Source: Pseudohongiella sp. (GTDB taxonomy: Bacteria > Pseudomonadota > Gammaproteobacteria > Pseudomonadales > Pseudohongiellaceae). From it: a stretch of DNA of 64,000 bases. The stretch covers positions 372,001-436,000 of the forward strand of contig JAUSCD010000029.1 of assembly GCA_030651695.1 (NCBI GenBank). Reading direction: 5' to 3'. This document shows, piece after piece, positions 55,115 to 63,368 of the stretch (the stretch's first letter is position 1; every line of letters starts with the position of its first letter). A program made the translations under genes and the position numbers. The notes under the pieces were generated by a model. That model was not told the origin of the DNA. It saw nothing but the letters and a program-made list of their open reading frames with translations, and did no database searches.

Positions 55115-56254
55115 TTATAGTTTGCGTAACACCAGACTACCAATTGAGTAACCCGCACCAAACGAACACAACACGCCGATATCGCCAGCCTGCATGTCCT
55201 GATGGTAGAGGCTGAGGGCAATCACTGAACCGGCTGATGCTGTGTTGGCATAACGATCGAGTACAATGGGCGCTTCGTCTGAGTCAGGTAAACGACCCAG
55301 CAATTTCTTCGAAATTAACTGGTTCATATTTATATTGGCCTGATGTAACCACCACCGTCGAACACTCTGCGGAGTCATCTCATGCAGTGCAAGATGATTC
55401 GACAGATGCTCAGCCGCCATCGGGCAGACTTCCTTGAAGACCGAACGCCCCTCCTGATGAAATAATTTGTCAGGCCCGAAAGGATCAGAATCATATGTAC
55501 GGGACATGTAACTGAAGTTTGAACGAATATTATTCGAATACAGAGTTTTCGCCTGGGTTCCGAGAATTTCAAACTGATGTTTGCTGTGCGCGAGGTCGCC
55601 ACGCTCAACAATTACTGCTGTTGCAACGTCACCAAAAATAAAGTGGCTATCGCGGTCAGTAAAGTTGATTTGTGGAGACACCAATTCAGGATTGATTACC
55701 AGCACAGCACGCGCAGAGCCGGAACGCACCATTTCCCATGCCCGATGCAAGGCGAATGTCGCGGCTGAACAGGCGACCAGCATATCGAACCCAAAGCCAT
55801 CTATTCCAAGTGCGCTTTGAACTTCAATAGCAATAGCTGGATATGCGCGCTCGGTATAGGCACAGCTGACGATAACAACATCAATGTCAGCAGCTGTTCT
55901 ACCGGCAGATTGCATGGCGCTACGTGCAGCGTGAAGCGCAATTTCTGCCTGATGACTTAACTCACCTTCGCTGCGCTCAGGTATCGCAGGACGCATGCGA
56001 TTTACATCACAAATGCCTTCTTTAATGTATACATGGCGCTGTTTTATACCACTGGCTTTTTCAATAAATTCCGCATCGGATTTCATAACCGCTTTCACGG
56101 TACCCGCTTCTATCTCTGCCTGATTCTCACTATTAAATTTGTCAGCATAGGCGTTGAGTGCTACCACCAGTTCTTCGTTGCTTATGACATGATCCGGAGT
56201 CCAGAGACCTACGCCGCTGATGACTACGCGATCACTTGCATGATGCAAGCGCAT
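55115..56254 (-). CDS. Beta-ketoacyl-ACP synthase III family protein (FabH-like)
   Basis: Thiolase-fold condensing enzyme of 379 residues with the triad Cys162 (VACSAATFALH), His in WWLHQANINMN and Asn in DRYANTASAGS. An insertion near residues 35-100 makes it longer than housekeeping FabH (about 320). It resembles the Pseudomonas PA3286-type enzyme reported to condense octanoyl-CoA with malonyl-ACP, linking beta-oxidation to fatty acid synthesis; this is from memory of that family. The start at ATG 56254 has an AAGGA eight bases upstream. It stands between a beta-barrel gene and a hydrolase gene on the same strand. Confidence 0.85.
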   Translation of the reverse strand: MRLHHASDRVVISGVGLWTPDHVISNEELVVALNAYADKFNSENQAEIEAGTVKAVMKSDAEFIEKASGIKQRHVYIKEGICDVNRMRPAIPERSEGELSHQAEIALHAARSAMQSAGRTAADIDVVIVSCAYTERAYPAIAIEVQSALGIDGFGFDMLVACSAATFALHRAWEMVRSGSARAVLVINPELVSPQINFTDRDSHFIFGDVATAVIVERGDLAHSKHQFEILGTQAKTLYSNNIRSNFSYMSRTYDSDPFGPDKLFHQEGRSVFKEVCPMAAEHLSNHLALHEMTPQSVRRWWLHQANINMNQLISKKLLGRLPDSDEAPIVLDRYANTASAGSVIALSLYHQDMQAGDIGVLCSFGAGYSIGSLVLRKL

Positions 56255-56376
56255 TGTTAGTTTCCTTCTCTCCCCGATTATAAAAACCTGCCGGCGCAGT
56301 GGCACCGGCAGGAGCAGCGGCGAATTCTCATCACTGGGTTGTGAGTGTCAAATCCGACTTCTTCCAACAGATCCCG

Positions 56377-57657
56377 TTAATCTGTGATTGCACCATAAGT
56401 CAGCGCTTTGAAAGTGGCGCGCAATGGGACTCTGACATTCATGTGTTGAATCATCACGATACCGGTTAACTCTTCTTCAGGGTCTACCCAGAAAATTGTG
56501 CCGGCAGCTCCGCCCCAGTAGTACTCCCCCTGCGAACTGATACCACCAGCTGCGGTAGGATCTTCAACCACCGCAAATCCAAGACCGAAACCAGTGCCGC
56601 GGGCGAAACCGGGCAGTTCAGCCGGGTCGTGCTGACCTGCAGTACCAAAAATACCGCCAAGATGGTTCTGTGTCATATATTCCAGAGTTTTGCTGCCGAT
56701 GATGCGCTGCCCATCAAGTTCACCACCATTCAACAACATCTGGCTGAAACGCATGTAGTCCTCAGCTGTGGACAACAGGCCACCGCCGCCGGACTCAAAA
56801 GTCTGTCTGTTGACGAAGTTACTGGCGGATGGCCGATCACTGACCTCCAACTGACCGCTTGTCGGATTGAACGTGTGATTAGTACCAAACCGTGGCAATT
56901 TTTCCGCCGGCACCTGGAATGACGTATCAGTCATCTGCAAAGGCGAAAAAATGTGTTGCGAAAAATAGTCGCCCAAGGTCTGTCCTGAAACCGCCTCAAC
57001 CAATGCACCAAGTACGTCGGTGGAAACACTGTAATGGAAACGGGTTCCTGGCTGGAACTGCAGCGGGATGGACCCAAGGCGCTCAATAAATGTCGTATTG
57101 TCAGGGCTGGACATAACGCCGGCATCCCGATACTGACGGTCGACCAATGTATCTCCGAACACCCCGTAGGTCAGGCCGGAGGTGTGAGTCATCAGCATCT
57201 GCACGGTCATAGGACGATCCGGGGCAACCAGTGCACCGCCGGCGCCGGCCACACGGACATTACGGAAAGCAGGCAGATAGCGCTCGACCGGATCTGTCAG
57301 CTGCAGCCTGCCCTCTTCGTAGAGTTTCATGACCGCGAGCGTGGTGATGGGCTTGGTCATTGAGTAAATACGAAAAATGCTGTCTTTGGCAACGGCCTCA
57401 CCGGTATCCTTATTCAGAACACCGTACTCGTCAAAGTGCACAATCTCGCCACGACGGGCGATCATGCTCACCACTCCCACCAATTCACCACTATCCACAT
57501 ATTGCTGCAGTACGGGCGCTATACGGCTGAGGCGATCAGAAGACATACCTACTGACTCTGGCGTTGCGTAGGAAAGATTGTCTGCCGCGGCAAATGTCGC
57601 AAACTGGCTGGCTACTATGGCGGACAGCAAAAGCGACCGCATCAGGCTTTTTCTCAT
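56377..57657 (-). CDS. Beta-lactamase-family serine hydrolase (EstB-like esterase)
   Basis: Exported 426-residue protein of the class C beta-lactamase/esterase superfamily. Signal peptide to about residue 25 (FAAA). The nucleophile motif is SMTK (99-102), and HYSVSTDVLG gives the Tyr of the YxN/YSx motif. The sequence near the end (WGGAAGTIFWVDPEEELTGIVMIQHM) has the usual GG-box position. Such proteins are mostly esterases or D-amino-peptidases; I would not infer antibiotic resistance. It lies on the minus strand before a long intergenic region. Confidence 0.88.
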   Translation of the reverse strand: MRKSLMRSLLLSAIVASQFATFAAADNLSYATPESVGMSSDRLSRIAPVLQQYVDSGELVGVVSMIARRGEIVHFDEYGVLNKDTGEAVAKDSIFRIYSMTKPITTLAVMKLYEEGRLQLTDPVERYLPAFRNVRVAGAGGALVAPDRPMTVQMLMTHTSGLTYGVFGDTLVDRQYRDAGVMSSPDNTTFIERLGSIPLQFQPGTRFHYSVSTDVLGALVEAVSGQTLGDYFSQHIFSPLQMTDTSFQVPAEKLPRFGTNHTFNPTSGQLEVSDRPSASNFVNRQTFESGGGGLLSTAEDYMRFSQMLLNGGELDGQRIIGSKTLEYMTQNHLGGIFGTAGQHDPAELPGFARGTGFGLGFAVVEDPTAAGGISSQGEYYWGGAAGTIFWVDPEEELTGIVMIQHMNVRVPLRATFKALTYGAITD

Positions 57658-58046
57658 TATTTACTCCCCATTTATGCAATTCGATATGCATTATCATGCA
57701 TTTTACAGCCCGCTTCTGTACTTGGCCGGCCTGCGCCGGATAATAACCCAGCATGTTTGAAATTGTATATCCTGCCGGTAGTCACCTGTTGCAGCCCCCG
57801 CTGACAGCCGGAATTCAGATACAAACGATGCTCGGGAAAATAAGCATTGACTTAATATCTTGCTGCTGTACACTGCACGACAAGCCATAAAACCGGCTAT
57901 ATTTATGTCTGCAATACGAAGTGCCGCAATTAGACCCTCGTCCTGTATCTCATATATGTAATCGTATTTTTTTGCTTATTGGCGCCATCTTTTGATGTCG
58001 TCGAGCTTGTAACTTTTTTAGTAATTTATTTTTAAGGAATGGCAAT
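57658..58046. other. Intergenic region and long csp leader
   Basis: No gene is supported in these 389 bases. The right half is AT-rich and carries a candidate csp promoter (57847-57874), which would give an untranslated leader of about 165 bases before csp, as in cold-induced cspA genes. The leader has a run of seven T (57964-57970 region) but no clear terminator hairpin. Confidence 0.5.
57847..57874 (+). promoter_or_regulatory. Candidate promoter of csp
   Basis: TTGACT (57847-57852), 16-base spacer, TACACT (57869-57874). Five of six and four of six matches to the sigma-70 consensus. Confidence 0.42.
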
Positions 58047-58256
58047 ATGTCAAATACAGTGACCGGTCAGGTTAAGTTTTTCAACGAATCAAAAGGTTTT
58101 GGTTTCATCCAGCAAGACGGCGGCGCCGATGTATTCGTACATTACAGCGCTATCAAGTCTAGCGGTTTCAAAACCCTGGCTGAAGGTCAGCGCGTAGAGT
58201 TTACAGTAACTAAAGGCGCAAAAGGCCTGCAGGCTGAGAACGTTGTAGGTCTGTAA
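58047..58256 (+). CDS. Cold-shock protein, CspA family
   Basis: Single cold-shock domain of 69 residues that binds single-stranded nucleic acid. RNP1 is KGFGFIQ (about 15-21) and RNP2 is VFVHYSAI (about 30-37). An AAGGAA ribosome site lies before the ATG, and the long AT-rich leader suggests cold or growth-phase control at RNA level. A strong terminator follows, so it is a single-gene transcript. Confidence 0.97.
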   Translation: MSNTVTGQVKFFNESKGFGFIQQDGGADVFVHYSAIKSSGFKTLAEGQRVEFTVTKGAKGLQAENVVGL

Positions 58257-58319
58257 GTAGTTCTGTAAGTCACTCCTCTGTCGCCAACGCACAGATGACT
58301 GGCAAAAAAGAATACTGAC

Positions 58320-58357
58320 AAAAAAGGCTGTTTCCCTAACCGGAAATGGCCTTTTTT
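58320..58357 (+). terminator. Rho-independent terminator of csp
   Basis: Nine-base stem AAAAAAGGC/GCCTTTTTT, one mismatch, then a further six pairs (GTTTCC/GGAAAT, one G-U) around the loop CTAACC, ending in a T run. Confidence 0.9.
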
Positions 58358-58377
58358 CTTTCTGGTACTAGTCTCGT

Positions 58378-58404
58378 TAAAGATCAGTTGTTCTGCGTCG
58401 ATAT
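58378..58404 (+). promoter_or_regulatory. Sigma-28 (FliA) promoter of the CZB chemoreceptor
   Basis: TAAAGATC (58378-58385), exactly 11 bases, GTCGATAT (58397-58404). Consensus is TAAAGTTT-N11-GCCGATAA; the TAAAG core and six of eight positions of the -10 agree. It lies about 33 bases before the chemoreceptor start codon. Confidence 0.65.
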
Positions 58405-58436
58405 ATTTGCATGAAGTCCAGGGCGCGGAGTATGAA

Positions 58437-59525
58437 ATGTTGTTTTCCAGCAGACATGTAAGAGCATTTGAAAAGAAGGAATCTCAGTTGCAATCGCGTC
58501 AACAGGAGTTAATGGAACTTCTGCAGCGTCGTGAGGCTGAGATCGAAGCGTTACAGAGCCGGTTGCATGAACTGGAGAATCAACGCCAGTTGCCAACCAT
58601 GCTGATGTCAACTCGTGAAATCGGTGACCCGCTGCTTCAGGCTGTACGCGAATCAGTTGCAGACAACGCAAACAGACTTATATCTGAACAAGCTGATATG
58701 TCGGCACTCGATGAAGTCTTCAATCTTACCTTTGCCGCGGTAGAAAAACTTGGCCAGCGGGCAAAAATAATCTCAGATCACGCAAGTAAAAATGCTGGTA
58801 CAGCCAGGGAGCTCGACGAGACCGCCGTCAACATAAGGGCTTTTGTCGCCGTAATTCAGGACATATCGGAACAAACCAACCTGTTGGCACTAAACGCTGC
58901 GATCGAAGCAGCCAGAGCGGGCGATGTGGGGCGGGGGTTTGCTGTGGTAGCCAGCGAAGTCAGGAACCTGGCAATCAAAGCCCAGGACGCCAGTGAGAAA
59001 ATAGAAAATCTGATTACAAGAGTTATCAGACAAAGCCAAAGCATCACGACAATTGTTGAAGAGTCGATAATAAGCAGCCAGGATATTATCAGTTCCGCCA
59101 CGCAAATTGACGATGTGACAAAACAGGTTGTAGCCAAAGCTGAGCAGATGAAGGAAGTTATAGATCAATCTGCAAGCAGGAGTTTTATTAACACAGTTAA
59201 AATAGATCACATAGTGTGGAAAATGGATGTCTATAGAAAGATTTCCAACCAGGAACTTGCCCAACAACTTACCAGCCATCACGAATGCCGCTTGGGGAAA
59301 TGGTATTACGAAGGCGATGGCGCCAGAATGTTCAGCAAGCTGAGTGCATTTCAAGCCCTCGAACTTTGCCATCAACAGGTTCATGACCATGGTAAATCCG
59401 CTCGCGACGCGGCTTTATCCGGGGATGAGCGAGGATTGCAAAACGCGCTGATGAAAATGGAAGAGGCAAGCCTGGTCGTCGCGTCAAGACTGGATCAGCT
59501 GGAGAAGGAAATCAGCCGTGCGTGA
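58437..59525 (+). CDS. Soluble methyl-accepting chemotaxis protein with CZB domain
   Basis: Cytoplasmic chemoreceptor of 362 residues without membrane helices. An N-terminal coiled coil (about 8-50) precedes the MCP signalling hairpin with the conserved tip ([37 protein letters not shown], about 140-180; quoted in parts). The C-terminal CZB zinc domain (about 255-340) has the His in KIDHIVWK, the Cys in [10 protein letters not shown] and HQQVH. CZB receptors such as Helicobacter TlpD sense hypochlorite or zinc state. The start at 58437 follows GGAG by six bases; a frame back to 58407 exists. A sigma-28 promoter links it to the flagellar regulon. Confidence 0.92.
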   Translation: MLFSSRHVRAFEKKESQLQSRQQELMELLQRREAEIEALQSRLHELENQRQLPTMLMSTREIGDPLLQAVRESVADNANRLISEQADMSALDEVFNLTFAAVEKLGQRAKIISDHASKNAGTARELDETAVNIRAFVAVIQDISEQTNLLALNAAIEAARAGDVGRGFAVVASEVRNLAIKAQDASEKIENLITRVIRQSQSITTIVEESIISSQDIISSATQIDDVTKQVVAKAEQMKEVIDQSASRSFINTVKIDHIVWKMDVYRKISNQELAQQLTSHHECRLGKWYYEGDGARMFSKLSAFQALELCHQQVHDHGKSARDAALSGDERGLQNALMKMEEASLVVASRLDQLEKEISRA

Positions 59526-59579
59526 ATAGATTGTTCAGTGCCAGGTAACACAACTTAAGGCACACACGGGAGGAATAGT

Positions 59580-61376
59580 CTAAGCACCAAACCAGCTATC
59601 CTGCATGTGCAAACAACTGGTATCCAGAGACGCCAGCAGATCCATCCATTGCGTTGTTTTCGGCAACTCCCAGTTAAAGAAATATTGCCCCGCCTGCATT
59701 TTACCGCGATAAAAGTCGCCATCCCGGGTATTTGCAACCAGCATTTGCTCCAGCCAGATCCAGGCCACCACTATATGCCCGAAAGCCTCAAGATAAACAG
59801 CAGCATTGGCCAGCGTCAGTTCCGGATGCCCGCATCCATGTAGCTGCCGGGTTACATCGACAACTCTATAAATTGCTGCATCCAGATCCGCTGCGAACTC
59901 AGCAATGCCGGCGTTGCGCGCAGCCCTTGCAGTGGTCTGAAGCATAAGTTGCATCAATAATTCAAGTCCCGCACCGTCCTGCACGACAACTTTTCTGCCC
60001 AACAGATCCATGGCCTGAATGCCATGAGTACCTTCATGAATTAGATTAAGACGATTGTCCCTATAAAATTGTTCAACATTGTAATCGCGGGTATAACCAT
60101 AACCACCGTGTACCTGGATTGCCAGATTGTTCGCCTCCAGACACCACTGTGAGGGCCAGCTCTTCGCAATCGGCGTCAGAATATCCAGCAGCAGCGTTAC
60201 TCTGCCCTGCTCTTCATCAAGTGCATTGCGCTCTTCATCTATCAGTTTGGAACAATACAGGTTAAGCGCAAGACCACCTTCAACATAGGCTTTCTGAGCA
60301 AGTAACATGCGTTTGATGTCAGCATGCTCTATCAGGGCGACTGGATCGGAACGAGGGTCTTTATTAGACACCAGACGTCCCTGCCGACGCTGGCGGGCGT
60401 ATTCCAGCGAATGCAGGTAGCCGGTGTAGCCCAGAGCTGCAGCGCCAAGTCCTACTCCAATCCGGGCTTCATTCATCATGTGGAACATATAAGTAAGGCC
60501 TTTGTGCGGCTCACCAACCAGCCAGCCAATGGCTCCCGCTTGTCCAGCTGGCCTGAATTTTCCTTCTCCGAAATTCAGTAGTGTATTGGTGGTGCCGCGG
60601 TATCCCATTTTATGGTTAAGACCCGCCAGCACAACATCGTTATGCTCAGCCGCATTGCCTGCTTCATCCGGCAGATTTCTGGGCACAATAAACAAAGAAA
60701 TGCCTTTGACCCCCGGAGGCCCGCCCGGAATCTTCGCCAGCACAAGATGCACAATATTTTCCGACAGTGGGTGCTCTCCTCCCGATATCCACATTTTGTT
60801 GCCAAACAATCGGTAGCTGCCATCAGCCTGTGGCTCCGCACGTGTTCTGATATCTGCCAATGACGAACCTGCCTGCGGTTCGGATAAGCACATGGTGCCA
60901 AAGAAACGACCCTCCATCATGGGCCTGACCCACGTGTTGATCTGCTCTTCAGAACCGTGTGCAAGTAGCAGATTGCAATTGCCAATGGTCAAAAACGGAT
61001 AGGCGGAAGTGCCGACATTGGCGGCCAGAAACCATGCAAAGCAGGCTTTTTCGACCAAAGTTGGTAACTGCATACCGCCGAATTCATAATCCTGGCCGGC
61101 AGCAACCAGTCCTGCTTTTGCAAACAGGTCCAGAGCCGATTTTACTTCCGGAATAATGTGGACTTTCTCCCCATCGAACCAGGGTTCGTTGGCATCGTTC
61201 TTTTTGTTGTGGGTGGCAAAATGTTCTGTGGCCATCTGCTCACAAAGATCAAGAGCGGCATCAAAGGTATCGCGCGAATGATCCTGATATCTGGGCAGCT
61301 CACAGAGTTGTTCCGCATCCAGCCATTCATACAATAAAAATTCGATATCACGACGACTTAATATCAACGAGCTCAT
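59580..61376 (-). CDS. Acyl-CoA dehydrogenase, large type (about 600 residues)
   Basis: FAD-dependent acyl-CoA dehydrogenase with 598 residues from the ATG at 61376 (a TTG one codon earlier is possible). The middle carries CLSEPQAGSSLADIRT, MWISGGEH and VNNLAIQVHGGYGYTRDYNVEQFYRDNRLNLIHEGTHGIQ in parts, where the Glu in HEGTHG is the expected catalytic base. The N-terminal helical addition and C-terminal extension (from about 450) match the AcdB/DmdC-like subfamily that includes 3-methylthiopropanoyl-CoA dehydrogenases. It follows the tetR gene by 25 bases on the same strand and is probably controlled by it. Confidence 0.9.
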   Translation of the reverse strand: MSSLILSRRDIEFLLYEWLDAEQLCELPRYQDHSRDTFDAALDLCEQMATEHFATHNKKNDANEPWFDGEKVHIIPEVKSALDLFAKAGLVAAGQDYEFGGMQLPTLVEKACFAWFLAANVGTSAYPFLTIGNCNLLLAHGSEEQINTWVRPMMEGRFFGTMCLSEPQAGSSLADIRTRAEPQADGSYRLFGNKMWISGGEHPLSENIVHLVLAKIPGGPPGVKGISLFIVPRNLPDEAGNAAEHNDVVLAGLNHKMGYRGTTNTLLNFGEGKFRPAGQAGAIGWLVGEPHKGLTYMFHMMNEARIGVGLGAAALGYTGYLHSLEYARQRRQGRLVSNKDPRSDPVALIEHADIKRMLLAQKAYVEGGLALNLYCSKLIDEERNALDEEQGRVTLLLDILTPIAKSWPSQWCLEANNLAIQVHGGYGYTRDYNVEQFYRDNRLNLIHEGTHGIQAMDLLGRKVVVQDGAGLELLMQLMLQTTARAARNAGIAEFAADLDAAIYRVVDVTRQLHGCGHPELTLANAAVYLEAFGHIVVAWIWLEQMLVANTRDGDFYRGKMQAGQYFFNWELPKTTQWMDLLASLDTSCLHMQDSWFGA

Positions 61377-61401
61377 CAATTTATTCCTGAAAGTCTGTTC
61401 G

Positions 61402-62043
61402 CTACTTTTTGAGTGTTTTGACTGACAGCGTCAACATGGAAATGGTGTACAAAATCAACTCTGTTGCTGCAGGGTAGTTTGTCTGCGCTGATTTAGGACC
61501 CCGCGTCTGCATAATGACACCGTGCAAAGCCCCCTGAAGATAAAAGGCTGTCTGCAAAGGATTGGGAACCTGCTCCGGGCTGATCGAGCCGTCTCTGATC
61601 CCGTTTTCAAGGGCTTCGACCATGATTTCATTCACTCGCTCCCGACACCTGTCCATAGCCAACAGTTGCTCATCCACAGTATCGGGACCCGGAAATGTGG
61701 TGATACTTGTCAATACATCGAAGTAGTTCGGCTCTTGCTCTGAGAATGCATGATAGGCGTGACCAATACCCTCAATCTGTTCCAGCCCGGTCTTGAATAG
61801 TTGCAGCGTTTTCTCGAACCGCACCTGCAGTGAACTGCCTGCCCTCAGCATAATGCCACGCATGATAGATGGCTTGTCGGTGAAATAGACATAAAGTAAT
61901 GCCCGGCTTAGCCGTGCGGCACGGGCGATGTCATCCATCGTGGTCTGCTCGTAACTTTTTTTGAAAAACACCAACTCAGCAGCGTCGAGAATTTCCTCGT
62001 GTCGCTCCAGTTTTTCCATTTCTCTTCTACTTTTAAGTGTCAT
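61402..62043 (-). CDS. TetR-family transcriptional regulator
   Basis: Repressor-type protein of 213 residues. The N-terminal helix-turn-helix (about 15-60) shows ILDAAELVFFKKSYEQTTMDDIARAARLSRALLYVYFTDK in parts, which is the TetR signature. The C-terminal ligand domain ends in a hydrophobic helix. It is divergent from the RND pump and precedes the acyl-CoA dehydrogenase gene. Two identical palindromes at 62134-62164 in the shared intergenic region are the likely operators, so it may govern both efflux and acyl-CoA metabolism. Confidence 0.92.
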   Translation of the reverse strand: MTLKSRREMEKLERHEEILDAAELVFFKKSYEQTTMDDIARAARLSRALLYVYFTDKPSIMRGIMLRAGSSLQVRFEKTLQLFKTGLEQIEGIGHAYHAFSEQEPNYFDVLTSITTFPGPDTVDEQLLAMDRCRERVNEIMVEALENGIRDGSISPEQVPNPLQTAFYLQGALHGVIMQTRGPKSAQTNYPAATELILYTISMLTLSVKTLKK

Positions 62044-62133
62044 GCAATTTCCTGCGCCGGCACCGGCCCGTCTCGACTTCTATATTCCGATTGTCACCTA
62101 TCCCCGGAATTCAGACCAGAGATGACGGCATAT

Positions 62134-62164
62134 TGACAATATGTCATTTTCTGACAATATGTCA
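62134..62164. promoter_or_regulatory. Tandem operator palindromes between tetR and RND pump
   Basis: Two identical copies of TGACA-ATA-TGTCA (62134-62146 and 62152-62164), centres 18 bases apart. The first overlaps a perfect -35 (TTGACA, 62133-62138) for the pump genes; a weak -10 (CAATAT, 62155-62160) overlaps the second. Binding here would block the rightward promoter. Likely operator of the adjacent TetR protein. Confidence 0.75.
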
Positions 62165-62192
62165 AAACATCCCGTTGATTCCGGAGAATCAC

Positions 62193-63368
62193 ATGCCAGT
62201 CTCTACGCAAACTGCCCACCACTTGCTGCCACCACCAGCCGGCTCTGCGCACCGGATCAAAAGCCGGCTCGCAAAAGCTGATTTGCGCCGAATACTGATT
62301 TTGTCCATTTTAATTGGCATCATCCTGTCTGCGTGCTCTGACACAGAGGGGCAGGTCTCAATATCATCTACCGCAGAAGAACGTGCAATCCCTGTTCGCC
62401 TTGCAACGGTGCAGTTACGACAGGACGAAGAACTGCTCCGCTTTGCAGGTGTCAGCCGGGTCAGGCAACGTGCGTTACTAACGTTCCAGGTTAGTGGCGT
62501 CATTCAGAGCAGAAATACCGAAATTGGAGAAACCGTCAGTGCCGGGCAAACACTGATGACCTTGTACAGCCCTGCTCTTCAGCCCTCTTTTGACGCTGCA
62601 CGTCACCGTCTTGCTCAATTGGAAGCAGATCAGTTACAGGCCATAAAAGAACGTGACAGGCTGCAAACGCTCTATGAGCGGGGTGTTATACCGTTGCAGG
62701 AACTCGAGCAGCAGAGTACGCGTGTCAGCTCACTGATGTCAGCGGTGAGCAACGCAGAAGCGACGCTTGAACAGGCCGGCAGCCTGTTGCGTGAAGCTGC
62801 TCTGTTAGCACCGTTTGACGGTACTGTAGAACAGATACTTCTGGAGCCAGGCGAATTCGCTCAGGCAGGCCAGCCGGCCGTCAGAATCTCATCATCATCG
62901 CAACTGGAAACAGAAATCCGTGTTCCCGTCCATCTGACTGAGGGATTACACGTCGGTCAGCAGTTGCCGGTCTGGAGCAGCCTGGCAGCTTTGGGCAGTG
63001 CACGAACCCCACCGGGCGCCACAATTACTGAGATCGGTCAAAGCAGCACCGGGGATAGTGCTTTGTATCCTGTGGTATTGGCGTTGAACGAGCACTATCA
63101 ACGAACCGGTGAAGCGCTTGAGATTGGGGTGCCCAGACGCAACCAGTCCGCACTGGTGATCCCAATGGCAGCTGTGATGCGCTCGGCAGACGGATTGACG
63201 GTGTTCCGCAGCAATAGAAACCGGGTCCAGCGCGTTGCCGTCGAAATAGAACAGTTACAAGGCGAATTGGCAGTGATCAAATCAGGATCGCTCGAAGAAG
63301 GTGCGCAGATTGTGTACGCGGGCATTACCCGTCTGGCAGACGGAGACCTGATTGAGGTGCTGCCATGA
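62193..63368 (+). CDS. RND efflux pump periplasmic adaptor (HlyD/MFP family)
   Basis: Membrane-fusion protein of 391 residues. A hydrophobic segment ending in LILSILIGIILSACSD (about 35-50) gives a lipoprotein-like anchor (LSAC). The lipoyl halves (FQVSGVIQSRNTEIGETVSAGQTL and LLAPFDGTVEQILLEPGEFAQAGQP) flank a coiled-coil hairpin (about 120-185), then beta-barrel and membrane-proximal domains. The start at 62193 has GGAG six bases upstream; the longer frame to 62037 overlaps tetR and the operators. It overlaps the permease gene by four bases (ATGA). Confidence 0.9.
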   Translation: MPVSTQTAHHLLPPPAGSAHRIKSRLAKADLRRILILSILIGIILSACSDTEGQVSISSTAEERAIPVRLATVQLRQDEELLRFAGVSRVRQRALLTFQVSGVIQSRNTEIGETVSAGQTLMTLYSPALQPSFDAARHRLAQLEADQLQAIKERDRLQTLYERGVIPLQELEQQSTRVSSLMSAVSNAEATLEQAGSLLREAALLAPFDGTVEQILLEPGEFAQAGQPAVRISSSSQLETEIRVPVHLTEGLHVGQQLPVWSSLAALGSARTPPGATITEIGQSSTGDSALYPVVLALNEHYQRTGEALEIGVPRRNQSALVIPMAAVMRSADGLTVFRSNRNRVQRVAVEIEQLQGELAVIKSGSLEEGAQIVYAGITRLADGDLIEVLP

